From NCBI RefSeq assembly GCF_030814215.1, contig NZ_JAUSUT010000001.1, forward strand, positions 1 to 64,000: a DNA stretch of 64,000 bases, in the 5' to 3' direction. The notes beneath the pieces are model-generated. The model was not told the origin of the DNA and did no database searches. It worked only from the letters and a program-made list of their open reading frames with translations. The number at the start of each line of letters is the position of its first letter. The first letter of the stretch is position 1. A program made the position numbers and the translations under genes. Of the stretch, positions 16,880 through 24,944 are shown piece by piece. This stretch comes from Amycolatopsis thermophila. GTDB taxonomy: Bacteria; Actinomycetota; Actinomycetes; Mycobacteriales; Pseudonocardiaceae.

Positions 16880-16940
16880 GGAAATTCAGATGAGTACGGC
16901 TTGCCCAGCGGCGCGAGCTGCCCAGGCGGAAGGAAAGAGT

Positions 16941-18563
16941 GTGAAACACGGTAACGGCGGGGACCTGCTCGCCCAGATCCTGGTCGACAACGGTGTGGAC
17001 ACCGCGTTCGGCATCGTCAGCGTCCACAACCTGCCGCTGGTGGAGGCGATCGCGGGGCGGCTGCGGTTCGTGCCGGTGCGGCACGAGGCCGCGGCGGTCA
17101 ACGCGGCCGACGGCTACGCGCGGGCCCGGGGCGGGCTGGGCGTGGCGATCACCAGCACCGGCACCGGGGCGGGCAACGCGGCGGGTTCGCTCGTGGAAGC
17201 CCTGACGGCGGGCAGCCGCGTGCTGCACGTGACCGGGCAGATCGACTCGCCCTACCTCGGCCGAGGACGCGGGGTGATCCACGAGACCCGCGACCAGCTG
17301 GGCATGCTCACCGCGGTGTCCAAGCACGCCGCGTCGATCACCTCGGTGGCGGACGCGGAGGACGTGCTCCGGGACGCGATCCGGCGCGCGGTTTCGCTCC
17401 CGTGTGGACCGTCCAGTGTGGAGTGGCCGATCGATCTGCAGTACGCGCGGCACTCGTTCGGCACCCGGGGACCGGAGCGTGCCGCGCCCGTGCCGGCGCC
17501 GGACGACGCGGCGGTCGCCCGGGCGGCCGAGCTGATCGCCTCGGCGCGACGCCCGGTGATCTGGGCGGGCGGTGGCGCGGTGGACGCTCGCGACGAGGTG
17601 CGCGCGCTGGCCGAGCGGCTGCCCGCGCCCGTGTTCACCAGCAACTCCGGGCGGGGCACGCTGCCGGAGGACCACGACCTGGTGGTCGGCAACTTCGCCA
17701 CGAGCCCGGCGGCGGCGGACCTGCTCGCCGACGCGGACCTGCTGATCTCGATCGGCACGCACTTCCGGTCGAACGAGACCCGGCACTACCACCTGGAGCT
17801 GCCGTCGGCGCACATCCAGATCGACGTCGACCCCGCGGCCCTGGGGCGCGTTCACCCCGTGACGGTGGGCATCGCCGGGGACGCGGCGACCGTGCTGCGG
17901 CAGCTGCCCGCGGCGACGGGCGAGGTGGCGTGGCGGTCGCGGGCGATCACCACGCGGCGGGCGGTCCGGTCGCACCTGCGGGAAGCGATCGGCCCGTACC
18001 GCGAGATCTGCGACGCGCTGCGCGCGGGTCTGCCGCGGGAGTCGGTGATCGCGCGGGACGTGACGATCCCGTCCAGCCAGTGGGGCAACCGGCTGCTGGA
18101 CATCCACGATCCGCGCACCAACCTGTTCCCGGTCGGCGGCGGGATCGGTCAGGGACTGGCGACCGGCATCGGCGCCGCGATCGCGACCCCGGACGCGCCG
18201 ACGCTGGTCATGGCCGGCGACGGCGGGCTGGCCGTGCACCTGGGCGAGCTGGGCACGCTCGCGCAGGAGAAGCCGTGGCTGGTGCTGGTGGTGTTCAACG
18301 ACGGCGGGTACGGCGTGCTGCGGAACATGCAGGACCACCACGGCGGGTCGCGTGCCGGGGTCGACCTGTACACCCCGGACTTCTCGCGGCTCGCGCAGTC
18401 GCTGGACCTGCCCTACCAGCTGGTGAGCAGGCCGTCGCTGTTCGCGGAGGCGCTGGGCAAGGCCGTCGCCGAGCACGGCCCGTCGATGATCGAAGTGGAC
18501 GTAACCGCGCTCGACCCCGCGCCGCGCCCGTTCGTGCCTCCCGTTCCGGTGCCCGCCGCGTGA
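16941..18563 (+). CDS. Thiamine diphosphate-dependent enzyme (acetolactate synthase / benzoylformate decarboxylase-like)
   Basis: About 540 residues. GTG 16941 is chosen because GGAAGGAAAG precedes it and the conserved domain starts right after; ATG 16890 would add 17 unusual residues and has a weaker site. Domains: N-terminal pyrimidine-binding (catalytic Glu in VRHEAAAVNAADGYAR), central Rossmann-like domain, C-terminal diphosphate-binding domain with MAGDGGLAVHLGELGTLA and the following NDGGYG. Members decarboxylate 2-keto acids and may form C-C bonds. In this operon it could decarboxylate an aromatic or ring-fission 2-keto acid. It is not a biosynthetic IlvB pair, as no small subunit is nearby. 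Confidence 0.9.
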   Translation: MKHGNGGDLLAQILVDNGVDTAFGIVSVHNLPLVEAIAGRLRFVPVRHEAAAVNAADGYARARGGLGVAITSTGTGAGNAAGSLVEALTAGSRVLHVTGQIDSPYLGRGRGVIHETRDQLGMLTAVSKHAASITSVADAEDVLRDAIRRAVSLPCGPSSVEWPIDLQYARHSFGTRGPERAAPVPAPDDAAVARAAELIASARRPVIWAGGGAVDARDEVRALAERLPAPVFTSNSGRGTLPEDHDLVVGNFATSPAAADLLADADLLISIGTHFRSNETRHYHLELPSAHIQIDVDPAALGRVHPVTVGIAGDAATVLRQLPAATGEVAWRSRAITTRRAVRSHLREAIGPYREICDALRAGLPRESVIARDVTIPSSQWGNRLLDIHDPRTNLFPVGGGIGQGLATGIGAAIATPDAPTLVMAGDGGLAVHLGELGTLAQEKPWLVLVVFNDGGYGVLRNMQDHHGGSRAGVDLYTPDFSRLAQSLDLPYQLVSRPSLFAEALGKAVAEHGPSMIEVDVTALDPAPRPFVPPVPVPAA

Positions 18564-18597
18564 CACCCCTCCCGGCCGACGACGCCCAGGAGCACCC

Positions 18598-19191
18598 ATG
18601 ACCCACCCGACGACCGGCCACCACCACGGCCACGCTCCCGCGAACCGGCGACGGCGGATTCTGAAGACCGCCGCGCCGCTGCTCGTGCGCGTTCCCGCCG
18701 CACGCGCCCGTCGTGCGGTGATCCTCCTGCACGACGAGCGCGGGCTCACCGAGGCGGCCGAGGCCGGCTGCCGCGCGCTCGCCGGCTGCGGCTACCTCGC
18801 CGTGGCCCCGCTGCTCTACTACGACACCGGCGGCCGGATCTTCCCCGACGGCAACTTCGCCGCCCTCGAACCCGGCGACCTCGCCGCCGACGTCGCCGGC
18901 GCCCTCGGCCACCTCGACCGCCGCCTCGGGCTGTCGCCCCGCGCGACCGCCGTCGCCGGTCTCGGTCAGGGTGCGCACCTCGCCGCATGGGCCGCCGCGG
19001 AACACGGCCTGCCCGCGTTCGGCGTCGAACCGCGCGAGGGTCCCTGGCCCGCGCTCCCCGCGCTGCCGGTGCTCACCGGCGGCCTGGGCGCGTCCTGGCT
19101 GTCCCTGCGTGACGAAGCCGGCACGTGGGACGAAGCAGTGCGATTCCTCGATTCAGCCCGCACACTATTGCCCGACGAGGAGACCGAATGA
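18598..19191 (+). CDS. Dienelactone hydrolase-like protein lacking the usual nucleophile
   Basis: A 197-residue alpha/beta-hydrolase-like protein after a CAGGAG ribosome site. The N-terminal region is His/Arg-rich. AVILLHDERGLTEAAEAGCR resembles the DLH strand and conserved Glu loop (HEIFGLN). The nucleophile elbow, normally GxCxGG, reads GLGQGAHLAAWA, so Cys is replaced by Gly. The C-terminal part is shortened and no clear catalytic His is seen. It may be a decayed or non-catalytic member, or a remote family. Its stop overlaps the MFS start (ATGA). Confidence 0.65.
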   Translation: MTHPTTGHHHGHAPANRRRRILKTAAPLLVRVPAARARRAVILLHDERGLTEAAEAGCRALAGCGYLAVAPLLYYDTGGRIFPDGNFAALEPGDLAADVAGALGHLDRRLGLSPRATAVAGLGQGAHLAAWAAAEHGLPAFGVEPREGPWPALPALPVLTGGLGASWLSLRDEAGTWDEAVRFLDSARTLLPDEETE

Positions 19192-20564
19192 GCATCGACG
19201 CGACCCCCGCAACGACGCAGGGTGACATAGCGGCCCGCCTGGAGCGGCTGCCGATGTCGCGCTGGCAGATCACCGTCCGGCTGCTGATCGGCGTCGTGAC
19301 GTTCTTCGAGGCGTTCGACCAGCTGCTGATCGCCTACACGCTGCCGGTGCTGTCCCGCGAATGGAACCTCTCGGCGGCGACGAGCACGGCCGCGCTCACG
19401 ATCGGCTCGGTCGGCATGCTGCTGGGCGCCCTGGTGTCCGGCTGGGCCGCCGACCGCGTCGGACGCGTCCGCGTCATCGCGCTCTGCGTCGGCATCAGCG
19501 CGTTGTGCAGCGTCGGCATGGCGGCGTTCGACTCGCTCACGCCGTTCCTCGTCCTGCGGTTCGTGCAGGGCCTGGCGATCGGCGGCGAGGTCCCGACCGC
19601 CGCGGCCTACATCAGCGAGATCACCCGCGCCCACAAGCGCGGCCGGTTCGTGCTGCTCTACGAGGTGGTGTTCCCGGCCGGGCTCGCGGTGAGCGCGCTG
19701 GTCGCCGCGTGGCTGATCCCGCTGTGGGGCTGGCGTTCGCTGTACCTGCTGGCCGCGGTCCCCGGCCTGATGGCGTTCGTGATCGTGCGCGCGGTGCCGG
19801 AGTCGCCGCGCTGGCTCGCCTCGCGCGGCAAGTTCGGCAAGGCCGCCGCGGCGATGGCCGTGATGGAAATGCGCATCCAGCGCTCGACGGGCGAACCGCT
19901 GCCCGCACCCGCTCCCGCCGCCCCGGTGACCCCGCCCGAGAAGGGCAACGCCCTGCGCGACCTGTTCGCCGGCCGCTACCGCCGCCGCACGCTGACGGTG
20001 TGGACGATCTGGTTCGTCGGCTACCTCGCCAACTACGGCATCACGTCCTGGCTGCCGACGATCTACCGCGGTGTGTTCCACCTGCCGCTGGGCCAGGCGC
20101 TCTGGTACAGCACCGCGACCTCGGGCGCCGGGCTCGTCGGCTGCGTGCTCGCCGCGCTGGTGATCGACCGCGTGGGCCGCCGCGTGGTGCTGGCCGCCGG
20201 GCTCGGTGCGACCACCGCGATGCTGGTGGCGCTGGGCGCGCTCGGCGCCGGGTCGCCGGTGCAGATGCTGGTGTGGTCGTCGCTGGCGGCGGTGTTCAAC
20301 TTCGCCGTCAACATCAGCCTGTACCTGTACACGCCGGAGCTGTACCCGACGCGCAGCCGCGCGCTGGGCTGCAGCCTGGGTGGCGTGATGAACCGGCTGG
20401 GCCTGATCCTCGGGCCGATCCTGGTCGGCGCGGTCTACGCCGGCGGCACCGCGCTGGGTTCGGTGTTCCTGCTGATCAGCGGGATCACACTGGTGGGCAC
20501 GATCGTCGCGGCGGTCTTCGCGGAGGAGACGCGCGGCCGCACGCTGGAGGAGATCGCGCCCTGA
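19188..20564 (+). CDS. MFS transporter (aromatic acid / sugar porter type)
   Basis: A 458-residue major facilitator with about 12 transmembrane helices. Start ATG 19188 overlaps the previous stop. Signature motifs of the aromatic-acid:H+ symporter and sugar porter groups are present: EAFDQLLIAYTLP in helix 1, GWAADRVGRVRVI (motif A), RFVQGLAIGGEVPTAAAYISE in helix 4, VPESPRWLASRGKFGKA before the central loop, and YTPELYPTRSRALG in helix 10. Last gene of the catabolic operon; probably imports the aromatic substrate. Confidence 0.93.
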   Translation: MSIDATPATTQGDIAARLERLPMSRWQITVRLLIGVVTFFEAFDQLLIAYTLPVLSREWNLSAATSTAALTIGSVGMLLGALVSGWAADRVGRVRVIALCVGISALCSVGMAAFDSLTPFLVLRFVQGLAIGGEVPTAAAYISEITRAHKRGRFVLLYEVVFPAGLAVSALVAAWLIPLWGWRSLYLLAAVPGLMAFVIVRAVPESPRWLASRGKFGKAAAAMAVMEMRIQRSTGEPLPAPAPAAPVTPPEKGNALRDLFAGRYRRRTLTVWTIWFVGYLANYGITSWLPTIYRGVFHLPLGQALWYSTATSGAGLVGCVLAALVIDRVGRRVVLAAGLGATTAMLVALGALGAGSPVQMLVWSSLAAVFNFAVNISLYLYTPELYPTRSRALGCSLGGVMNRLGLILGPILVGAVYAGGTALGSVFLLISGITLVGTIVAAVFAEETRGRTLEEIAP

Positions 20565-20579
20565 CGAGGGTGGACGTGG

Positions 20580-20622
20580 CGCCTCCTCGGTGCCCATCAT
20601 GGAACCCGGCACCGAGGAGGCG
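20580..20622. terminator. 15-bp perfect hairpin between the MFS and GNAT genes
   Basis: Positions 20580-20594 and 20608-20622 form a perfect 15-bp inverted repeat with a 13-nt loop (CATCATGGAACCC). There is no U-tract. It starts 15 bp after the MFS stop and could end the catabolic operon. Its right arm contains GAGGAGG, the ribosome site for the GNAT gene at 20627, so it could also mask translation of that gene. Confidence 0.65.
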
Positions 20623-20626
20623 GGCG

Positions 20627-21043
20627 ATGGCGCTCACCTGGGTCAAGGAGGAGTCCCCGCGGTGGGACGCGGCCAAGCGCGCCGCGTTCGGGGACCGCCC
20701 GGAGGTGTTCGGGCTCGAACCACGGGACGGCCAGCTGCTCGCCGACGAGTGGTGGGCCGCCCGCGACGGCGACGAGGTCGTCGGCTGGGGCCGGCTGGAC
20801 AGCGCGTGGGGCGACGCGGAGATCCTCGTCGTGGTCCGGCCGGAACGGCGCGGGCGGGGCGTCGGGGCGTTCGTGCTGGAGCACCTGGAGCGGGAGGCCG
20901 CGCGGGAGGGCCTGAACTACGTCTACAACAGCGTGCGGACGACCGAGCCGGGTGACGCGGCGGGCTGGCTGCGGCGGCACGGCTTCACCGAGAACCCGCC
21001 CGGTCAGCTGCGAAAACGCGTGCGCGCCGGTGTTTCACGCTAG
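20627..21043 (+). CDS. GNAT family N-acetyltransferase
   Basis: A 138-residue acetyltransferase. ATG 20627 follows GAGGAGG. The acetyl-CoA loop is VVVRPERRGRGVGAFVLEHL (R-x2-G-x-G) and the C-terminal Y-x5-V-x6-GDAAGWLRRHGF fits motif B. The acceptor is unknown. Its ribosome site lies in the arm of a strong hairpin shared with the end of the upstream operon. Confidence 0.88.
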   Translation: MALTWVKEESPRWDAAKRAAFGDRPEVFGLEPRDGQLLADEWWAARDGDEVVGWGRLDSAWGDAEILVVVRPERRGRGVGAFVLEHLEREAAREGLNYVYNSVRTTEPGDAAGWLRRHGFTENPPGQLRKRVRAGVSR

Positions 21044-21052
21044 GTTCGGCCC

Positions 21053-21982
21053 ATGGCCAAGGACTCGGCGGTGGAGCTGGAGGTCGGGGACCGCACGGTG
21101 CGGATCTCGCACCCGGACCGGGTCTACTTCCCGGCGCGGGGCGAGACGAAGCTCGACCTCGCGCGGTACTACCTGTCCGTCGGCGACGGGATCGTGCGCG
21201 CGCTGCGGGAACGGCCGTGCATGCTGCACCGCTTCCCGTCCGGCGTCAGTGGCGACAAGGTGCACCAGAAACGGGTCCCCGCGGGGGCGCCGCCGTGGCT
21301 GGAGACCGTGCGCGTGCACTTCCCGCGCTACCACCGCCACGCCGACGAGCTGTGCGTGACCGAGCTGGCGCACGTGATCTGGGCGGTGCAGATGAGCACG
21401 GTGGAGTTCCACCCGTGGAACTCGCGGCGCGCGGACACCGAGAAACCCGACGAGTGGCGCATCGACCTCGATCCCGGCCCGGCGGCGGACTTCGCGACGG
21501 TGCGGCGGGTGGCCCACGTCGCGCACGAGGTCCTCGACGAGCTCGGCGCGACCGGGTGGCCCAAGACCTCGGGCGGCAGCGGACTGCACATCTACGTGCG
21601 CGTCGAGCCGCGGTGGGGGTTCACCGAGGTGCGCCGGGCGGCGCTGGCGTTCGCGCGCGAGGTGGAGCGCCGGGCTCCCGACGACGCGACGACGACCTGG
21701 TGGCGCAAGGACCGCGACCCGGCGCTGGTGTTCGTCGACTACAACCAGAACGCGCGCGACCACACGATCGCCAGCGCCTACTCGGTCCGGGGCGTTCCCG
21801 GGGCGACCGTGTCCACGCCGGTCACGTGGGACGAGATCGACGACGTCGAACCGGGCGACTGCACGATCGCGACGGTCCCCGCCCGGTTCGCCCAGCTCGG
21901 CGACCTGCACGCCGGCATCGACGACACCGCGTACCCCCTGGAAACCCTGCTCGAGTGGGCCGACCGCGACGGCCTGGAGTAA
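21053..21982 (+). CDS. LigD-type DNA polymerase/primase domain protein (stand-alone)
   Basis: A 309-residue archaeo-eukaryotic-primase-like polymerase of the bacterial NHEJ LigD family. Seen: ISHPDRVYFP at the N-terminus, VEFHPWNSRR, the metal-binding DLDPGP, the GGSGLHIYVR motif, and FVDYNQNARDHTIASAYSVR near the C-terminus. It contains no ligase or phosphoesterase domain, and no ku gene is in the window. Such separate Pol enzymes fill gaps or add ribonucleotides during end joining. It starts 10 bp after the GNAT gene and may be co-transcribed. Confidence 0.93.
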   Translation: MAKDSAVELEVGDRTVRISHPDRVYFPARGETKLDLARYYLSVGDGIVRALRERPCMLHRFPSGVSGDKVHQKRVPAGAPPWLETVRVHFPRYHRHADELCVTELAHVIWAVQMSTVEFHPWNSRRADTEKPDEWRIDLDPGPAADFATVRRVAHVAHEVLDELGATGWPKTSGGSGLHIYVRVEPRWGFTEVRRAALAFAREVERRAPDDATTTWWRKDRDPALVFVDYNQNARDHTIASAYSVRGVPGATVSTPVTWDEIDDVEPGDCTIATVPARFAQLGDLHAGIDDTAYPLETLLEWADRDGLE

Positions 21983-22022
21983 CCCCGGCTCCCGGGGCTC
22001 GCCGGCGGGGTTGCGTGTGGCG

Positions 22023-22048
22023 GGATAACGATCACTCGGACGGGGTAC
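22023..22048 (+). promoter_or_regulatory. Possible stress-sigma (SigB-like) promoter for csbD
   Basis: GGAT, 16 bases, then GGGTAC, 27 bp before the CsbD start codon. This matches the actinobacterial SigB-type pattern GNNT-N14-16-GGGTAC. CsbD in Bacillus is a SigB-regulon protein, which makes the reading plausible. Based on motif only. Confidence 0.45.
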
Positions 22049-22074
22049 ACCCATGCCTCCAGGAAGGAGCGGAC

Positions 22075-22260
22075 ATGAGCGACTCGGACAAGGCCGAGAA
22101 CAAGGCCGAAGAGCTGAAGGGCAAGGCCAAGGAGACCCTGGGCAAGGCCACCGACAACGAGCAGTGGGAGAGCGAAGGCAAGGGCGACCAGGGCAAGGCC
22201 GACGTCAAGCAGGCCGGCGAGAAGGTCAAGGACGCGGCGAAGGACGTGTTCGACCGCTGA
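22075..22260 (+). CDS. CsbD family stress protein
   Basis: A 61-residue, Lys/Glu-rich hydrophilic protein after AAGGAG. The pattern NKAEELKGKAKETLGKATDN and then GKGDQGKADVKQAGEKVKD is the CsbD repeat. These abundant small proteins are linked to general stress and are largely disordered or helical. A SigB-like promoter motif lies upstream. Confidence 0.92.
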   Translation: MSDSDKAENKAEELKGKAKETLGKATDNEQWESEGKGDQGKADVKQAGEKVKDAAKDVFDR

Positions 22261-22289
22261 TCCGCCTGTGGCACCTGCCACAACCCGGT

Positions 22290-22323
22290 GTACGCATTGC
22301 GACCTCAAGTTCAGCATGCGTAC
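22290..22323. repeat. Inverted repeat GTACGCAT / ATGCGTAC abutting the benE-type start
   Basis: GTACGCAT at 22290-22297 and its exact reverse complement at 22316-22323, 18 bp apart, with the right arm touching the ATG at 22324. No ribosome site is visible between them, so the transporter may be leaderless or start at GTG 22288. Could be an operator or an RNA hairpin at the start site. Confidence 0.5.
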
Positions 22324-23565
22324 ATGCCATCCACTCTCGACGAGAAGACGCGCACGCCGCGGTTCGAGCGGCCGGAACTCCCGGTCGCCGGGCCGCGGCG
22401 GCTGCGTGCCGACCTCACCGGCACCACCCTGACCAACGGCGTGATCGGCCTGGTGTTCTCCGCGACCGGGCCGATCGCGGTCATCCTCGCCGTGGGCGTG
22501 CGGGGCGGACTGTCCCCCGCGCAGCTGGCGTCGTGGATCTTCGGGGTCTTCTTCCTCAACGGGATCCTGACCGTGCTCGCGTCGTGGCTGTACCGGCGGC
22601 CGCTGGCGTTCTTCTGGACGATCCCCGGCACGGTCGTCGTCGGCGGGTCGCTGACCCACCTCGCGTGGGCCGAGGTGCTCGGCGCGTTCGTGGTCACCGC
22701 GCTGCTGATCCTGCTGATCGGCCTGACCGGCTGGGTCCGCGCGGTGATGGCCGCGCTGCCGATGCCGATCGTGATGGCGATGGTCGCGGGCGTGTTCCTC
22801 AAGTTCGGGCTGGACCTGGTGACCTCGATCGGGGTGGACCCGGCGGTCGCGGTTCCGATGGTCGTGGTGTTCGTGCTGCTGTTGGCGGTTCCCGCGGCCG
22901 GGAAGCGGATGCCGCCGATCCTCGGGGCACTCCTGGCCGGCGTGATCGCGGTGGCGGCCTCCGGCCGGTTCTCACCCAGCGGCACCGGCTGGCTGGCCGA
23001 ACCGCTGCTGCAGGCGCCCCGGTTCTCCTGGCCGGCGCTGCTGGAACTGGTGGTGCCGCTCGCGGTCACGGTGCTCGTCGTGCAGAACGGGCAGGGCGTC
23101 GCCGTGCTCAAGCAGGCGGGACACGAGCCGCCCACCAACGTCGCCACGGTCCTATGCGGACTGTGGTCGCTGCCCGCCGCGGCGGTGGGTGCGGTGTCGA
23201 CGTGCCTGACCGGGCCGACGAACGCGCTGCTGGTGGCGTCCGGTGAACGCCACCGCCAGTACACCGCGGGCATCGTGTGCGGTCTCGGCGCGATCGTCAC
23301 CGGCCTGTTCGCACCGGCGTTCGTGCGCCTGATGCTCGCCACACCACCGGCGTTCGTCGCGGTGCTCGGCGGGCTGGCGATGCTGCGGGCCCTGCAAGGC
23401 GCCTTCGTGACGGCGTTCCGGACGAGCTTCACACTCGGCGCGCTGGTGGCGTTCCTGGTGACCGTGTCGGGCGTGCAGCCGCTCGGGATCAGCTCCGCGT
23501 TCTGGGGGCTGGTCGCCGGGCTCGCGGTCTCGTTCCTGCTGGAGCGCGCCGACTTCCGCTCATGA
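22324..23565 (+). CDS. Benzoate/H(+) symporter BenE family transporter
   Basis: A 413-residue BenE-type permease with about 12 hydrophobic helices. ATG 22324 (MPSTLDEKT) is chosen; GTG 22288 would add 12 residues. Typical segments: NGVIGLVFSATGPIAVILAV, IPGTVVVGGSL, ALPMPIVMAMVAGVFLKFGL, LVVQNGQGVAVLKQAGHEPP and GLWSLPAAAVGAVSTCLTGP. The family imports benzoate, which would feed the ben/cat genes 11 kb downstream. It is not in that operon. Its 3' end overlaps the convergent ArsR gene by 6 bp. Confidence 0.9.
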   Translation: MPSTLDEKTRTPRFERPELPVAGPRRLRADLTGTTLTNGVIGLVFSATGPIAVILAVGVRGGLSPAQLASWIFGVFFLNGILTVLASWLYRRPLAFFWTIPGTVVVGGSLTHLAWAEVLGAFVVTALLILLIGLTGWVRAVMAALPMPIVMAMVAGVFLKFGLDLVTSIGVDPAVAVPMVVVFVLLLAVPAAGKRMPPILGALLAGVIAVAASGRFSPSGTGWLAEPLLQAPRFSWPALLELVVPLAVTVLVVQNGQGVAVLKQAGHEPPTNVATVLCGLWSLPAAAVGAVSTCLTGPTNALLVASGERHRQYTAGIVCGLGAIVTGLFAPAFVRLMLATPPAFVAVLGGLAMLRALQGAFVTAFRTSFTLGALVAFLVTVSGVQPLGISSAFWGLVAGLAVSFLLERADFRS

Positions 23566-23931
23566 CGCGCGCGGGCGGTGCGGCTCGGGGTGGCCGGACC
23601 CGGCCGGGAGGTCCCGGTCGACGTGGTCGGCGTGGTACAGGGCCTGGGCCAGCAGCCGGCGCACGTGGTCGTCGGCCGCGGAGTAGTAGACGAAGGTTCC
23701 CTCGCGGCGGCCCTTGACCAGGCCGGCCAGCCGCAGTTTCGCGAGGTGCTGCGACACCGCCGTCGGGGTCGCCCCGGCGAGTTCGGCCAGGCACGCCACC
23801 GACGATTCGCCCTGCAGCAGCGCCCACAGCACCCTGATCCGGGTCGGGTCGGCCAGCAGGCGGAACGACTCGGCGGCCAGGTGCACCTGCTCGTCGTTGG
23901 GCATGTCGAACTCCGGCAGCGAACTGTGCAT
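23560..23931 (-). CDS. ArsR family metalloregulator
   Basis: A 123-residue winged-helix repressor (ArsR/SmtB). HTH region SFRLLADPTRIRVLWALLQG then VACLAELAGATPTAVSQHLA, wing VKGRREGTFVYYSAADDHV. The C-terminal helix carries ALYHADHVDRD, with the His/Asp arrangement of the alpha-5 metal site seen in CzrA/NmtR-like sensors for Zn, Co or Ni, and the tail is His-rich. Divergent from a cation-diffusion-facilitator gene, which it very likely represses until metal is high. Confidence 0.92.
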   Translation of the reverse strand: MHSSLPEFDMPNDEQVHLAAESFRLLADPTRIRVLWALLQGESSVACLAELAGATPTAVSQHLAKLRLAGLVKGRREGTFVYYSAADDHVRRLLAQALYHADHVDRDLPAGSGHPEPHRPRAS

Positions 23932-23947
23932 CCACGTACCCTACTAC

Positions 23948-23971
23948 CTGCGTACCTTCATGTATACGCAG
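23948..23971. promoter_or_regulatory. Probable ArsR operator: CTGCGTA-N10-TACGCAG
   Basis: A perfect 7-bp inverted repeat with a 10-bp spacer in the 62-bp gap between the divergent arsR-type and cation-efflux genes. Position between both starts fits a shared metalloregulator operator. Confidence 0.75.
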
Positions 23972-23993
23972 ATAGGCTGGTACTGTTCCCGCC

Positions 23994-24944
23994 ATGACGA
24001 CGCGACTGTGGCACCGGATCCGCCACGTCCTCACCCCGCACCACCACGACAGCGCCGAGCGCTGGGACGACGCGCTCGAGACCAGCCGGTCCGGGGTCCG
24101 CGCCCTGACCTGGTCCTTCGCCGCGCTGTTCGCCACCGCGCTGGTGCAGTTGGCCCTGGTGCTGCTCACGGACTCGGTGGCGCTGCTGGGCGACACGATC
24201 CACAACTTCGCCGACGCGCTGACCGCGCTGCCGCTGGGGCTCGCGTTCCTGCTCGGCCGCAAGGCCGCGACCCGGCGCTACACCTACGGTCTCGGTCGAG
24301 CCGAGGACCTCGCCGGCGTGGTCGTGGTCCTGATCATCGCCGCGTCCGCCGCGTTCGCCGCCTGGGAGGCGGTCGGCCGCCTGCTCGACCCGCGGCCGGT
24401 GGAACACCTGTGGGTCGTCGCGCTCGCCGGGGTCGTCGGGTTCGCCGGCAACGAGCTCGTCGCGCGTTACCGCATCACCGTGGGCCGCCGGATCGGCTCC
24501 GCCGCGCTCGTAGCCGACGGCCTGCACGCCCGCACCGACGGCTTCACCTCACTGGCCGTCGTCCTCGGCGCCCTCGGTGTCGCGCTCGGCTTCCCCGCCG
24601 CCGACCCGGTCGTCGGCCTCGTCATCACCGTCGCCATCCTGTTCGTCCTGCGCGACGCCGCTCGCGAGGTGTTCCGCCGCCTCATGGACGGCGTCGAGCC
24701 CGCGATCGTCGACCGGGCCGAACGGACCGCCCGCGCCGTGCCCGGCGTGCAGGACGTCGCGGACCTGCGGATGCGCTGGATCGGCCACACCCTGCACGCC
24801 GAGCTCGCCATCCGCGTCGAGGCCACCCTCACCGTCGACGAGGCGCACCGGCTCGCCCACGAGGTCGAACACGAGCTCCGCCGGGCGACCCCGCGCCTCG
24901 CGGCCGCCGTCATCCACACCGAGCCCGCGGCGGTCCGCTCATGA
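23994..24944 (+). CDS. Cation diffusion facilitator (Zn/Co/Ni efflux) transporter
   Basis: A 316-residue CDF exporter with about 6 transmembrane helices and a C-terminal cytosolic metal-binding domain (about 225-310). Helix 2 has DTIHNFAD and helix 5 has DGLHARTD, giving the paired H/D transport site (HxxxD twice) of the Zn-type CDF group. An N-terminal His cluster (TPHHHDS) is present. It is divergent from ArsR and shares a palindromic operator, so it is a metal-inducible efflux pump. Confidence 0.93.
   Translation: MTTRLWHRIRHVLTPHHHDSAERWDDALETSRSGVRALTWSFAALFATALVQLALVLLTDSVALLGDTIHNFADALTALPLGLAFLLGRKAATRRYTYGLGRAEDLAGVVVVLIIAASAAFAAWEAVGRLLDPRPVEHLWVVALAGVVGFAGNELVARYRITVGRRIGSAALVADGLHARTDGFTSLAVVLGALGVALGFPAADPVVGLVITVAILFVLRDAAREVFRRLMDGVEPAIVDRAERTARAVPGVQDVADLRMRWIGHTLHAELAIRVEATLTVDEAHRLAHEVEHELRRATPRLAAAVIHTEPAAVRS

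Noticed and set aside
16941-18563. ThDP enzyme as the biosynthetic acetolactate synthase IlvB
   Set aside because: No ilvN/ilvC neighbours and its position in a catabolic operon argue for a different 2-keto-acid substrate.
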